DNA of 36,402 nt from Eggerthellaceae bacterium (GTDB taxonomy: Bacteria; Actinomycetota; Coriobacteriia; Coriobacteriales; Eggerthellaceae), in contig JAFRJC010000166.1 of the NCBI GenBank assembly GCA_017432445.1, forward strand, positions 1 to 36,402. The letters are read 5' to 3'. The translations under genes and the position numbers were made by a program. Positions 8,333-17,386 of the stretch are shown piece after piece. Every line of letters starts with the position of its first letter. Positions within the stretch are counted from its first letter, which is position 1. The notes beneath the pieces were generated by a model. The model saw only the letters and a program-made list of their open reading frames with translations, ran no database searches and was not told the origin of the DNA.

Positions 8333-9502
8333 TTAAAGCGTGTCAATAATGGCTTCTAGTGCAGCAATGGATGTCTGAAGCCTGATTGACTCGCGATCAC
8401 CTTCAAAATGATGGATATAAGCCCGTGTGGCATCTGCAGTGGAAACGCCTATCCAAACCGTGCCGACAGGGTTGCCGAACTCATCGCCGTCGGGGCCGGC
8501 AAGGCCTGTAACGGAAATCGAGATATCTGCGCCAATGCTGAGACGAGCTCCATCAGCCATTTGCAGCGCTGTTTGCTCAGATACCGCCCCGAAGCTTTCC
8601 AGGGTTTGCTCTTTAACGTCAAGAAATGCGTGCTTAACGGAATTCGTGTAGCTCACCACGCCGCCTTTGTAAACAGCCGAGCTTCCGGGAACGCTTGTCA
8701 GCAGAGAGCCAATCATACCGCCCGTGAGGCTTTCGGCGGTAGCGATCAGCAAATCTTTCTCTTTGGCGGATTCGATGACCGTGCATGAGAGCTCTTCGGC
8801 TCGTTTGCGCAGGGATGAATTATCGGGCATTGAATCATCATTGCTGCTGCTGGCAGACGGGCTTCCAAGACCTATGACCTCGCGTGCCTTGACGAGGTAG
8901 TCAATCATGGACGCTATGGTCAACGCCAGCGCAATCAGCATGATTATCCAGCTAAACGTCCAGAGGAAGTCGCCGAACGCCTCACCGAGCGTGCCGACCA
9001 TATACGAGCGCTTAACAGCGAATAGGACGATCGCGATCATTTGGAAGACCGTCTTGAACTTGCCCACCATGCTCGCTGCGATGACGGTGCCCTTGCTTGC
9101 GGCCATCATGCGAACCCCCGACACGATGAACTCACGCGCCAAGATAATGAGCACAACCCAAGTTGGTAGGTCGCCAAGTTCGACGAGGCATATCAGCGCC
9201 GCCGTGACTAGGATTTTGTCGGCAAGCGGATCCATGAACTTGCCGAAATCGGTTACTTCGTTGCGGCTGCGTGCGAGGTATCCATCGAGCCAATCTGTTG
9301 CGGAAATGACGACGAAGATCGCTGCAGCGATAATCGCCTTCCAGTTGTCGCTGAACGCAATGGGCAATCCGAGCCATTCTGGCCAAGGCGCGAGGAAGGC
9401 GGCTACGAAAACGGGCACCAAGAGTATTCTCGTAATGGTTATGACGTTCGATGGAGTTGCGATATCCGGTCTTGCATTTTGATCTTTAGGAGAAGACATC
9501 AT
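8333..9502 (-). CDS. PgsA-CinA fusion: phosphatidylglycerophosphate synthase joined to nicotinamide-nucleotide amidase domain
   Basis: One 389-residue reading frame joins two enzymes. Residues about 15-210 are PgsA, which makes phosphatidylglycerophosphate from CDP-diacylglycerol and glycerol-3-phosphate in the membrane. The CDP-alcohol phosphotransferase motif is complete: D70, D73-G74, A77-R78, G87, D91, D95, amid several hydrophobic helices. A Ser/Asp-rich linker (211-232) leads to a CinA C-terminal domain (233-389) with ATAESLTGGMIGSLLTSVPGSS, GVVSYTNSVKH and TGLAGPDGDE, the PncC-type NMN deamidase fold. The N-terminal molybdopterin-like domain of full CinA is absent. The start overlaps the rimO stop as ATGA. 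In Bacillus pgsA and cinA are separate neighbours just before recA, so fusion of adjacent genes is the simple explanation. I see no frameshift or internal ribosome site strong enough to argue for separate products. Confidence 0.93.
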   Translation of the reverse strand: MMSSPKDQNARPDIATPSNVITITRILLVPVFVAAFLAPWPEWLGLPIAFSDNWKAIIAAAIFVVISATDWLDGYLARSRNEVTDFGKFMDPLADKILVTAALICLVELGDLPTWVVLIILAREFIVSGVRMMAASKGTVIAASMVGKFKTVFQMIAIVLFAVKRSYMVGTLGEAFGDFLWTFSWIIMLIALALTIASMIDYLVKAREVIGLGSPSASSSNDDSMPDNSSLRKRAEELSCTVIESAKEKDLLIATAESLTGGMIGSLLTSVPGSSAVYKGGVVSYTNSVKHAFLDVKEQTLESFGAVSEQTALQMADGARLSIGADISISVTGLAGPDGDEFGNPVGTVWIGVSTADATRAYIHHFEGDRESIRLQTSIAALEAIIDTL

Positions 9503-10821
9503 GACATCGTGCCTTCCATCTCGTAAAGAAGCGTGTCATCGATTGTGGCGGTGACAATATCGCCAGGATTGCCCCCGTCGAGATAGGTGACGCCATCGAC
9601 ATCGGGTGCTTGGCATTGCGCGCGACCGTAAAGCTGCCCGTCTTCCTCGAAGCCGCATACGAGCACGGGAATCGTGGAGCCAACGCGATCGGCCACCCGG
9701 ACCGAGCTCAGGGAATCTGCAAGGTCTCGCAAGTTTTGCGCCCTGTAAGCCTTCTCTTCCTCGTCTATCTGGCAATCGAGAAGCGAGGCCTTCGTACCGT
9801 CCTCCTGGGAATAGGCGAATACTCCGACGTAGTCGAACCCGGCATCTTCGACGAAAGCGCAAAGCTCGTCGAAATCTTCTTCCGTTTCGCCGGGATAGCC
9901 TGCAATGAGGGTGGTCCTAAGAGTTGCCGAGGGTATTTGCTTGCGAATGCGCGCGAGCAAATCGAGGAACTGGGTCCCAGATCCCTTGCGGTTCATGCTC
10001 TTGAGGATGCGCTCGTTGGCATGCTGGAAGGGAATGTCGAAGTAGCTGCAGATGTTGTCATGCTCTTTTACGGCCGATATCAGCTCGTCGGTGATGCCTT
10101 CCGGTTGGATGTACATAACCCTGAACCACACGTCAGGCCACTCATCAGCGAGGTCAGACATGAGCTGGGCCAGGGAAGAGCGTGGGGATAGGTCGCTTCC
10201 CCACCGTCCCGTATCTTGGGCTATGAGCACGATCTCGCGGGCACCGCGGCCGACTGCGTGATTCACCTCATCGAAGATCTCGTGTTGCGAGAACGAATGG
10301 TAACGGCCCCTTATGTAGGGAATCGTGCAATATGCGCAGAACCTGTCGCAGCCATCGGATATCTTCACATAGGCTGAAACGCAGTTATCCTTCAAGTCTG
10401 CGATGGGTATTACGAGTCCGTCACCCGAGAGCCTCTCGATTCCAAGCAAGTCGTCCAATACGCTGACGATGTCGGATTCCCTGTCGCAGGCAACAAAACC
10501 GCTTGCTTCGGGTATCTCGCCTTCGAGCTCTGCGCCATAGCGTGCGGGCATGCATCCCGCAACGACAAGCTTTGATTCTCCGTTTGCTACGGAATCGAAA
10601 TCCGCGACTTGGAGGATAGCCTCTATGCTCTCTTCAGTAGCAGCTTGTATAAACGAGCAGGTGTTGACGATGACGATGTCTGCAGCTTCGGGATCGTCGG
10701 AAAGCGCATACCCCGACTGAACGAGTCTGCGCGCCATGTGCTCGCTATCGACCTCGTTTTTGGCGCAGCCCATAGTAATGAAGGCGACGCTGGCAAGCTC
10801 CTCTGCAGTGGAGTATTCCAT
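9499..10821 (-). CDS. rimO: Ribosomal protein S12 methylthiotransferase RimO
   Basis: RimO adds a methylthio group to a conserved aspartate of ribosomal protein S12 by radical-SAM chemistry. The 440-residue protein has auxiliary-cluster cysteines C19 (TMGCAKNEVDSEHM, the RimO version), C55 (NTCSFI) and C90, and the radical-SAM cluster C158-x3-C162-x2-C165 (GCDRFCAYC) followed by TIPYIRG and a C-terminal TRAM domain. MGCAKNEVDSE and NTCSFI favour RimO over MiaB or MtaB. It begins seven bases past the yajQ stop and overlaps the pgsA-cinA start by four bases, so it belongs to the yajQ-rimO-pgsA::cinA run. Confidence 0.96.
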   Translation of the reverse strand: MEYSTAEELASVAFITMGCAKNEVDSEHMARRLVQSGYALSDDPEAADIVIVNTCSFIQAATEESIEAILQVADFDSVANGESKLVVAGCMPARYGAELEGEIPEASGFVACDRESDIVSVLDDLLGIERLSGDGLVIPIADLKDNCVSAYVKISDGCDRFCAYCTIPYIRGRYHSFSQHEIFDEVNHAVGRGAREIVLIAQDTGRWGSDLSPRSSLAQLMSDLADEWPDVWFRVMYIQPEGITDELISAVKEHDNICSYFDIPFQHANERILKSMNRKGSGTQFLDLLARIRKQIPSATLRTTLIAGYPGETEEDFDELCAFVEDAGFDYVGVFAYSQEDGTKASLLDCQIDEEEKAYRAQNLRDLADSLSSVRVADRVGSTIPVLVCGFEEDGQLYGRAQCQAPDVDGVTYLDGGNPGDIVTATIDDTLLYEMEGTMS

Positions 10822-10828
10822 GGGACGC

Positions 10829-11326
10829 CTATCGATAATTTACGTACTGCAGAGGCTGACCGTAATCTTGGTCCTTGAGAAATGCAATGACTTCCTGGAG
10901 CGTATCGCGCGAAGCTGAGCTGACACGTAGATGATCGCCTTCGATCTGGACTTTCACCTTGAGCTTGAGCGCTTTGATGTCCTTGTTGATCTTTCCGGCG
11001 GTATCCTTGTCGATACCTTCTATGATGGTTGCGCGCTTAACGACCGATTGGCCTGCCGCAGGTTGCGATTCGCCCCATTTTATTGCTGCGAGGTCTACGC
11101 CTCGCCTCACGAACTTTGTTCCCAAGATATCGACGACTTGCCCGGCTACGAAATCGCTCGGTGCATTGATCGTCAGCGTTCTCGAAGCTTTGTCGAGCGA
11201 GACCTTCGCCCCAGAGCCTTTGAGGTCGTAACGCTGCGTTAGCTCCTTCTTCGCTTGCTGGAAAGCATTATCGACCTCTTGCATGTCAATCGTAGATACG
11301 ACATCGAACGAGGATTCTTTTGCCAT
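10829..11326 (-). CDS. yajQ: YajQ-family nucleotide-binding protein
   Basis: The 165-residue protein is a full-length YajQ/DUF520 member: it opens with SSFDVVSTIDMQEVDNAFQQAKKEL, then RYDLKGSGAKVSLD, and ends with VSSASRDTLQEVIAFLKDQDYGQPLQYVNYR, which are family hallmarks. YajQ has two ferredoxin-like halves and binds nucleotides; Xanthomonas and Pseudomonas members bind cyclic di-GMP, but no function is established for actinobacterial members. AAGGAG precedes the ATG at 11326. It lies between rodZ and rimO, 32 bases from the rodZ stop. Confidence 0.95.
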   Translation of the reverse strand: MAKESSFDVVSTIDMQEVDNAFQQAKKELTQRYDLKGSGAKVSLDKASRTLTINAPSDFVAGQVVDILGTKFVRRGVDLAAIKWGESQPAAGQSVVKRATIIEGIDKDTAGKINKDIKALKLKVKVQIEGDHLRVSSASRDTLQEVIAFLKDQDYGQPLQYVNYR

Positions 11327-11358
11327 CGGATGCTCCTTGCCTTCAAAGTGTGCTTCTA

Positions 11359-12747
11359 CTAGGCGGTTTCTTCGGTATTGCCCTCGTCATATCCCTCATC
11401 GACGGAAGACTCATCCAATTCCCCGGTTTCTTCGTACTCTTCGGTGTAAACAGGTTCCTCTTCTTCATCTTCTTCAGCGTCGGTATTCTCTTCGTCTTGA
11501 GCTTGGTTTTCCTCGAGGTTTACGGAATCATCGTAGTTAACAGATTGTTCGTATGTCTGCTTGGTTTCTTCGGATTGCGTCGAAACCGTCGTCGAATTCT
11601 GCGTAGAGGTAGTCGTTGACGAGGTCGTTCGAGTCGAAGAGGTGCTTATGCCGTGCTCGCTGTTCCATTTCTGGAGGATTGCGGGGAAATCGACCGTATA
11701 TGCATACATGTCGTTGTAGTGAGAATCGACTTTCAGCTCGACCTTAGCGCCATCAACTGTGACGTTGATGGTTTCGGGGCTATAGGTTGTAATGACCCAA
11801 ACGCCCGTTACCTCGACGCTTCGCTCGACGGGACCCGTGAGCATTTCGGGTGTCATCTTTCCATCGGCGTAAGTTTCTACGTAGCATTCGCTGCCCGAGG
11901 GCACTGAGTAGATGACGCGGGCGCTCGTCGGAGCCAATTCCACTTTCGTGGCGCTTTCGCTGCTCTCGCCTGTCGTGTCGGCTACTCCCGATACCGGAAG
12001 CTGAGAGACGTCTTCCTTATCATCTGTCTTCTTGCCTCCAAAGATGGCGAAGGCAATGCCTCCGATGAGCAGAAGCGCGATGACTGCCGCGATTATGATC
12101 GCAACCCGTGATTGCATGAATGCCGGTAAGCGCGAAGCGCTCCAAGAATTTGGTGTTTGACCGGCGTAAACGCTTCGGCCTGACCTGCCCTGGGAATTAT
12201 CGTCGAGGAAGTTGAAACTCGACGTGTCGTAGCCTGAATGATGGCTGAGGAAATCGCGGTCCGATACTCCTGGGCGCGAAGTGCGCTCACGCGTCACTCC
12301 ATAGTCGTCACGTGCGTAACGCGTCCCATCGTCGTAGAGGACACGCGTCGTCTGAGTGGACGAACTGCGGATCTTCGAGGTCCTGTCGGATTCGTAAGAG
12401 CGGTTGTAGCTCGTGCCAGCAGAGGTGCGATTGCGCGAGCGTCGCGTGTCGCGTTCCATATTGAACCCACTCGAAGGAGCTGATCCACGCGCACGCTCTA
12501 CTTGGTTTGCGTATGCTTCGTCAAGATACATGTTGACGATGTCAGTCGGGTTCAAGCCCAGGAGACGCGCATAGGCGTTGACCATATTGCGCGTGTAGCC
12601 GCGCGGGGGCATCGCAGAAAAATCGCCTGCTTCTATGGCACGGAGGATATCGGGACGGATGCGCAGCCTGCGCGCGACCGTGTTGAGGTCGTACCCCTTG
12701 CGCTCCCGTGCCTCTCGAAGCACTTTGCCAGATGTCATCTGAGCCAC
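11359..12747 (-). CDS. RodZ-like helix-turn-helix membrane protein
   Basis: The 462-residue protein has the architecture of RodZ, which links MreB or the division machinery to the membrane. Residues 5-75 form a HTH_25 helix-turn-helix (LREARERKGYDLNTVARRLRI...AIEAGDFSAMPPRGYTRNMVNAYARLLGL). A polar Arg/Ser-rich stretch follows, then one membrane helix at about 214-236, and an external DUF4115-like beta domain at about 265-365. The last 95 residues are Ser/Thr-rich and then strongly acidic (runs of Glu/Asp), longer than usual. The start is GTG at 12747 with GAGGAGG upstream. It lies just after ftsK, as ymfM lies near spoIIIE in Bacillus. Confidence 0.88.
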   Translation of the reverse strand: MAQMTSGKVLREARERKGYDLNTVARRLRIRPDILRAIEAGDFSAMPPRGYTRNMVNAYARLLGLNPTDIVNMYLDEAYANQVERARGSAPSSGFNMERDTRRSRNRTSAGTSYNRSYESDRTSKIRSSSTQTTRVLYDDGTRYARDDYGVTRERTSRPGVSDRDFLSHHSGYDTSSFNFLDDNSQGRSGRSVYAGQTPNSWSASRLPAFMQSRVAIIIAAVIALLLIGGIAFAIFGGKKTDDKEDVSQLPVSGVADTTGESSESATKVELAPTSARVIYSVPSGSECYVETYADGKMTPEMLTGPVERSVEVTGVWVITTYSPETINVTVDGAKVELKVDSHYNDMYAYTVDFPAILQKWNSEHGISTSSTRTTSSTTTSTQNSTTVSTQSEETKQTYEQSVNYDDSVNLEENQAQDEENTDAEEDEEEEPVYTEEYEETGELDESSVDEGYDEGNTEETA

Positions 12748-12764
12748 GTCTTCCTCCTCGGTTA

Positions 12765-15230
12765 CTATTCGTCGGCCAACTCGAACGCCTTGAGCGATTC
12801 GAGTTCAAGCATATCGACAAGGACATCGCGCGGCTTGCTGCCGTTAGGCGGCCCCACGACGCCCTTCTCTTCCAACATATCCATTATACGTCCTGCACGG
12901 GAGTAACCCACCTTCAGCTTGCGCTGAATATTGGATGTCGAGCCGAGACCACTCGATACGACGATCTCGGCAGCTTCCCAGATCAGAGGATCATCCCCTC
13001 CCCCAGAACCACCCGATCCATCGGGCATGGTGTCTCCAAGAGAAATCAGGTTCGTCTTCAAAATCTCTGCATGATAATCAGGTTCGCCCTGGGATTTAAC
13101 GGCTTCGACAACCGCCTCGATTTCTTCGGGAGAAACATAGCAGCCTTGTATCCTGAGCGGCTTCGGGTATTCGGGTTTCGAGAGCAGCATGTCGCCGTTT
13201 CCGATGAGGCTCTCGGCGCCGGAAACGTCGAGAATAACGCGGCTGTCGAGCCCCGAGGCTACGTTGAACGCGATTCGATTAGTGATGTTCGCCTTGATAA
13301 GGCCTGTTACCACATTGGCAGAGGGCCTTTGGGTGGCGACAATCAGGTGAATACCTGCCGCTCGAGCCAGCTGCGCTATACGCGCGATTGAGAACTCGAC
13401 CTCTTTGCCGACGTTCATCATGAGGTCTGCCAGCTCGTCGATGATGATGACGATGTAGGGTAGCTCCTCAGTGACTGGCGAATCGTCCTCTTCGACCGCG
13501 CCGGCGCGGATCTTCTCGTTGTACTGGGCGATGTTTCGGGCACCGTACTTGGAAAACACCTTCAGCCTGCGTTCCATCTCCGCAACGCCCCAAGCCAGAG
13601 CGCTTGCCGCTTCCTTCGGTTCAGTTACGACGGGTACGTAGAGGTGCGGTATGCCGTTGTAGGGCGTGAATTCGACGCGCTTCGGGTCGATCATGATGAA
13701 CCGCACCTGTGAAGGAGTGGCGCGCATGAGCATCGACATGATCATGGCGTTGATGCCAACCGATTTGCCCGAGCCGGTCGTGCCGCCGATGAGCAGGTGA
13801 GGCATCTTGGCAAGGTCGCAGACGATGCCGTTGCCCTCGACGTCCTTGCCTATCGCCATTTCAAGCGGTCCGCCCTTGACGTCCTTCAGTACGTCACCGA
13901 GCAGGACGTTTTCGCGGGTAGCATTGGGTACTTCGATACCGACGAAATGCGTTCCAGGGATAGGCGCGAAGATGCGCACGCCCGGAGCGGCCAGGGCGAG
14001 CGCTATATCATCGTTGAGCGCGATGAGCCTGCTCACGCGAACGCCAGGGGGAAGGTCAACCTCGAAAAGCGTGACTGTGGGACCCGCTATCCAATCGACG
14101 ACCGCGGCCATGATGCCGAAGTCCTCCATCGTCTGCTGGAGACGAGCGGCGGTTTCCGCGAGCTCACCCTCAGCAGCCTTCGAGCGCCTGCGCGCCTTTC
14201 CGGTCTTGATGAGCGTGAAGCTTGGAAGCTGGAAGGAGTCCTCAGAAGGCATGCTATCGGTAGGCGCAGGAGCGACGGGCTCTGATATCGCGGGTTCTTC
14301 GACCTTCTGCGAAGATGACTTCGAGTTTGATCCGAGCTTCCTGGTGAGCGGTTTGGAGGTTGGCTTCTCGCCTATCGGTTGGGATCTCTCGCCAGAAAGC
14401 TGGTCAGAAAGCAGCATCGTATGGTTTCCAGCGTCATCGCGCTGAGACTCGTCGTCGATGAGCAACGTGTTCGCAGACGGGCTAATCGTCTGCGAGTTCC
14501 TATTGCGCGCTGGAATCACGGGGATATAGGGGCTGTCAGGTGCTACACCGAACTCATCCTCCTCGTATTCGACGAGGGCGATCTGCCTTGCCTTGACGAG
14601 CAGAAGGAGCTTTCGAACGGAGAAGCCTATGATGGCAAGGCCGATTGCCATGATGCCGATGGCGATGACGCACGATACCGGCAAGCCAAACCAGGTCAGT
14701 CCGACCCAAGCAGGTCCAGCGCCGAGATAACCTCCACGATATACCACATATTGATCCGAGAGGAGTGTTTCAGTTACGCCTGTAGCGCCGACCGCTCCGG
14801 GCGTGAACAGCGCCATGAGCACGAGGAATCCAAAGAATATGATGCAAAGTCCCAAGATGATGCGTGTAGGCATGCGCTCATTCTCGAAGCGAGCCACATA
14901 CGTTCCAGCCACGACCACGAGCAAAATAGGGAGTACGTAAGCGCCGACCCCGAAGACCATCCTCAAGGCTAGGGAGAGAAATGATGTGACGATGGCATTT
15001 GTGGGCCATCCTACTATCAGCACAAGCGCGATGGCTGCGATGATGCAGATGATTGCAGCAATATTGCGATGGGCCGTATCGTCGATTATGGGCGCCTTCG
15101 CCGGCTGGCTGGGAGCGCGCTTTGCTGTACCCGATTTCTCAGCGGGAGAAACAGCTTTCTTTCGTTGGCTCGATTGGCGTGTGCTAGCACGCTGAGAAGA
15201 GCTCTTTTTGGCTGTAGTTTGCTTGGCCAC
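12765..15230 (-). CDS. ftsK: DNA translocase FtsK/SpoIIIE
   Basis: FtsK is a septal, membrane-anchored motor that pumps DNA during division and chromosome dimer resolution. The 821-residue protein begins with a basic Lys/Ser/Gln-rich tail (1-47), then four to five membrane helices (about 57-205), a polar linker (220-345), and the motor: alpha domain, Walker A GGTTGSGKS at 482-490, RFIMIDPKRVEFTPYNGIPHL, Walker B YIVIIIDELADLMM, and LIVATQRPSANVVTGLIKANI. The C-terminal winged-helix gamma domain (from about 745) reads SSNIQRKLKVGYSRAGRIMDMLEEKG-like and would recognise polar guide sequences. The start is GTG at 15230, preceded by AAAGGGAA. rodZ follows 17 bases after the stop. Confidence 0.97.
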   Translation of the reverse strand: MAKQTTAKKSSSQRASTRQSSQRKKAVSPAEKSGTAKRAPSQPAKAPIIDDTAHRNIAAIICIIAAIALVLIVGWPTNAIVTSFLSLALRMVFGVGAYVLPILLVVVAGTYVARFENERMPTRIILGLCIIFFGFLVLMALFTPGAVGATGVTETLLSDQYVVYRGGYLGAGPAWVGLTWFGLPVSCVIAIGIMAIGLAIIGFSVRKLLLLVKARQIALVEYEEDEFGVAPDSPYIPVIPARNRNSQTISPSANTLLIDDESQRDDAGNHTMLLSDQLSGERSQPIGEKPTSKPLTRKLGSNSKSSSQKVEEPAISEPVAPAPTDSMPSEDSFQLPSFTLIKTGKARRRSKAAEGELAETAARLQQTMEDFGIMAAVVDWIAGPTVTLFEVDLPPGVRVSRLIALNDDIALALAAPGVRIFAPIPGTHFVGIEVPNATRENVLLGDVLKDVKGGPLEMAIGKDVEGNGIVCDLAKMPHLLIGGTTGSGKSVGINAMIMSMLMRATPSQVRFIMIDPKRVEFTPYNGIPHLYVPVVTEPKEAASALAWGVAEMERRLKVFSKYGARNIAQYNEKIRAGAVEEDDSPVTEELPYIVIIIDELADLMMNVGKEVEFSIARIAQLARAAGIHLIVATQRPSANVVTGLIKANITNRIAFNVASGLDSRVILDVSGAESLIGNGDMLLSKPEYPKPLRIQGCYVSPEEIEAVVEAVKSQGEPDYHAEILKTNLISLGDTMPDGSGGSGGGDDPLIWEAAEIVVSSGLGSTSNIQRKLKVGYSRAGRIMDMLEEKGVVGPPNGSKPRDVLVDMLELESLKAFELADE

Positions 15231-15275
15231 GTTTTGTTCCCTTTAAATTACGTTTCGTGTAAGCATCAAATTAGA

Positions 15276-15302
15276 ATTATAACGCATTTAAGCTGCGTTA
15301 AC
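15276..15302 (-). promoter_or_regulatory. ftsK promoter with overlapping inverted repeat
   Basis: A consensus -10 TATAAT lies on the minus strand at 15276-15281, about 46 bases before the ftsK start. Its upstream flank contains the dyad AACGCA-N7-TGCGTT (15281-15286/15294-15299), which would cover the -10 edge and spacer, plus the palindrome GTTAAC at 15297-15302. No good -35 is evident, which suggests activator dependence or repression at the dyad. Confidence 0.5.
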
Positions 15303-15324
15303 ATGTCAGTGCACGCAGGCAGCA

Positions 15325-15337
15325 CAATCATTGATTG
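15325..15337. repeat. Short palindrome upstream of ftsK
   Basis: CAATCA-T-TGATTG is a perfect 6-bp dyad about 45 bases upstream of the ftsK -10 box. It could be an operator half of the group of dyads in this 210-base gap. Confidence 0.4.
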
Positions 15338-15352
15338 CGATAATTCGGTCCA

Positions 15353-15401
15353 ATCGAGGCGAGCGTAGCGGCAGAGGCAAAGCGGAGACGCTCGCCTCGA
15401 T
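15353..15401. repeat. Long stem-loop between rnj and ftsK
   Basis: ATCGAGGCGAGCGT (15353-15366) pairs perfectly over 14 bp with 15388-15401 around a 21-base purine-rich loop. It begins about 40 bases past the rnj stop. No T-run follows on the minus strand, so it is not a textbook intrinsic terminator, though it could protect the rnj 3' end or serve as a Rho-independent stop of poor quality. Confidence 0.7.
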
Positions 15402-15440
15402 CCGTTTGTATTTAATGAATCTTTTATAGCAAGAAGCTCG

Positions 15441-17315
15441 TTAAACCACGATGATGTTCGATACCGCCATGGGACGCTGCTTCGTGCGCTCCCAGAGAAG
15501 GTTTAGCAACGTGTCTCTGCTAATCTTCTTCAAGTCCGCTGCAGAAGCGCCGCGAGATAAGTGCTTCTTGATAGCCGCTTCAACGACTTCTTGGGCTTCT
15601 GCCGCCACGTAGGGATCGTCACCACCGGTGATGCCGTGCATTTCGAGGGCGACTGGAGCGAGAAGTTTGCAGCTGGTCATGGAAACTGCTGCTGAAAGCG
15701 AAGCGAAACCTTGGGCGCCAAGCGTCACGCGCTCGTCAAGGACATCTTGCGAGGTGTCGCCAACTGACAGGCCGTCTACATAGACGACGCCGCTCTGAAC
15801 GCTTTCACCGAGCGATATTCCGTCAGGTCCAAGTACGAGACTTTCGCCGTTTTCGCAGATGAAGATATTGTCGGCAGGTACGCCAGTCTCTTCGGCGAGC
15901 TCTGCATGGGCTCTGAGGTGCGAGGCTTCGCCATGTACGGGCATGAAAGCATGGGGTTGCGCGATCGACAGGACGAGCTTGAGCTCTTCGGCGCCTGCGT
16001 GACCCGATACGTGAACCATGGCGCGGGACTTATCGTAAACGTCTGCGCCAATTTTCGAGAGAAGGTTCACCACGCGGGTGACGGCTTTCTCGTTTCCGGG
16101 GACGGGTGTCGCCGAAATGATGACAGTATCGCCTTCGTCGATCTCTATCGTCTTGTGTCGGCCTCCGGCAATACGGGAAAGTGCAGAGAGCGGCTCTCCT
16201 TGCGAGCCGGTGCACATGACGACGATCTTCTCGGGAGGAATGCCTGCAAGCTCGTATGCGTCGACGAGGTCCTTGTCGTCGATGTTGAGATAGCCAAGGC
16301 GACGTGCGATATCGGTGTTCTGAATCATCGAACGGCCGGTGACGACAACCTTGCGTCCGCAGGCGACTGCAGCATCGCAAATCTGCTGCATGCGGTGGAT
16401 ATGGCTTGCGAACGACGCGATGATGACGCGCCCCTTGGCTTGCGCGATGATGGCGTGCAGGGTTCTTCCCACTTCCTTCTCTGAAGGCGTGAAGCTACGC
16501 TTCAGAGCGTTGGTGGAGTCGGATAACATGAGGTCGACGCCAACCTGGCCGAAACGGGCGAGCGCGCCGAAATCGGTTGTGACGCCGTCGATAGGCGTCT
16601 GATCGAGCTTGAAGTCTCCGGTATGCAATACGTTGCCGGCGGGACTCGTGAAGAAGATGCCGACCGAACCCGGTATGGAATGGTTGACGGCGAAGAACTC
16701 CGCCTCTATCGAACCGAGCTTGATCTTCTGGCCTGGTTGAATCTCGATGAGGGGCGCGTTCTTTATTCTATGCTCGGCAAATTTACCCTCGATGAGGCCG
16801 AGCGTCATCTTCGTTCCGTAAATGGGTACAGGCATGTCGAGGTCCTTGTAGAGGTAGGGCAAACAACCCGTGTGGTCCTCGTGTCCATGGGTGATGACGA
16901 TGCCTCGCAGCTTGTCGGCATGCTCGAGCACGTAGGTGTAATCGGGAAGGATGAGGTCGATGCCAGGATGGTCATCGTCGGGGAACATCAGGCCAGCGTC
17001 GTCGAGCACCATGTCGTTCCCGCATTCGAGAACCGTCATGTTCTTGCCGATTGCGTCGAGGCCACCTAGTGGGATGACCTTGAGTTCGCTCCCCCGCACC
17101 TTCTCCTTGGCAGACCCGCGTTTCTTGCCAGATGCTTTCACATCCTTGTCTTTATCCTTGCGTGACTCGGAATCACGCGTGAGCGAGGGGCGCTCCTTCT
17201 CGAGTTTGACGTACTTAATCGTCTTCGTTTCCCTGCCGGCCCTCTTCTTCCTGCCTTGTGGCTGGTCAGCATCGTTATGAACGCGCGAACTATCATTCGC
17301 ATTCTTCTGCGACAT
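15441..17315 (-). CDS. rnj: Ribonuclease J
   Basis: RNase J is a metallo-beta-lactamase/beta-CASP nuclease with 5'-3' exo- and endonuclease activity in mRNA decay and rRNA maturation. I choose ATG 17315 (MSQKNAND), preceded by GGAG at five bases; the reading frame is open back to an ATG at 17339 that lacks a ribosome site. The product is 624 residues. The first about 75 are a basic, Lys/Arg/Ser-rich extension as in other actinobacterial RNase J. The catalytic domain starts at LKVIPLGGLDAIGKNM; metal ligands lie in HGHEDH (143-148), with HTGDFKLD and SDSTNA further on, then beta-CASP and a C-terminal domain. It follows dapA by 99 bases, the same neighbourhood as Bacillus dapA-rnjB. Confidence 0.96.
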   Translation of the reverse strand: MSQKNANDSSRVHNDADQPQGRKKRAGRETKTIKYVKLEKERPSLTRDSESRKDKDKDVKASGKKRGSAKEKVRGSELKVIPLGGLDAIGKNMTVLECGNDMVLDDAGLMFPDDDHPGIDLILPDYTYVLEHADKLRGIVITHGHEDHTGCLPYLYKDLDMPVPIYGTKMTLGLIEGKFAEHRIKNAPLIEIQPGQKIKLGSIEAEFFAVNHSIPGSVGIFFTSPAGNVLHTGDFKLDQTPIDGVTTDFGALARFGQVGVDLMLSDSTNALKRSFTPSEKEVGRTLHAIIAQAKGRVIIASFASHIHRMQQICDAAVACGRKVVVTGRSMIQNTDIARRLGYLNIDDKDLVDAYELAGIPPEKIVVMCTGSQGEPLSALSRIAGGRHKTIEIDEGDTVIISATPVPGNEKAVTRVVNLLSKIGADVYDKSRAMVHVSGHAGAEELKLVLSIAQPHAFMPVHGEASHLRAHAELAEETGVPADNIFICENGESLVLGPDGISLGESVQSGVVYVDGLSVGDTSQDVLDERVTLGAQGFASLSAAVSMTSCKLLAPVALEMHGITGGDDPYVAAEAQEVVEAAIKKHLSRGASAADLKKISRDTLLNLLWERTKQRPMAVSNIIVV

Positions 17316-17386
17316 GCATTCTCCAATCAAATATTCCATTTATGCAGCTAGATTATCTGATCATCTATCTGCGCTTTTATTACCAC

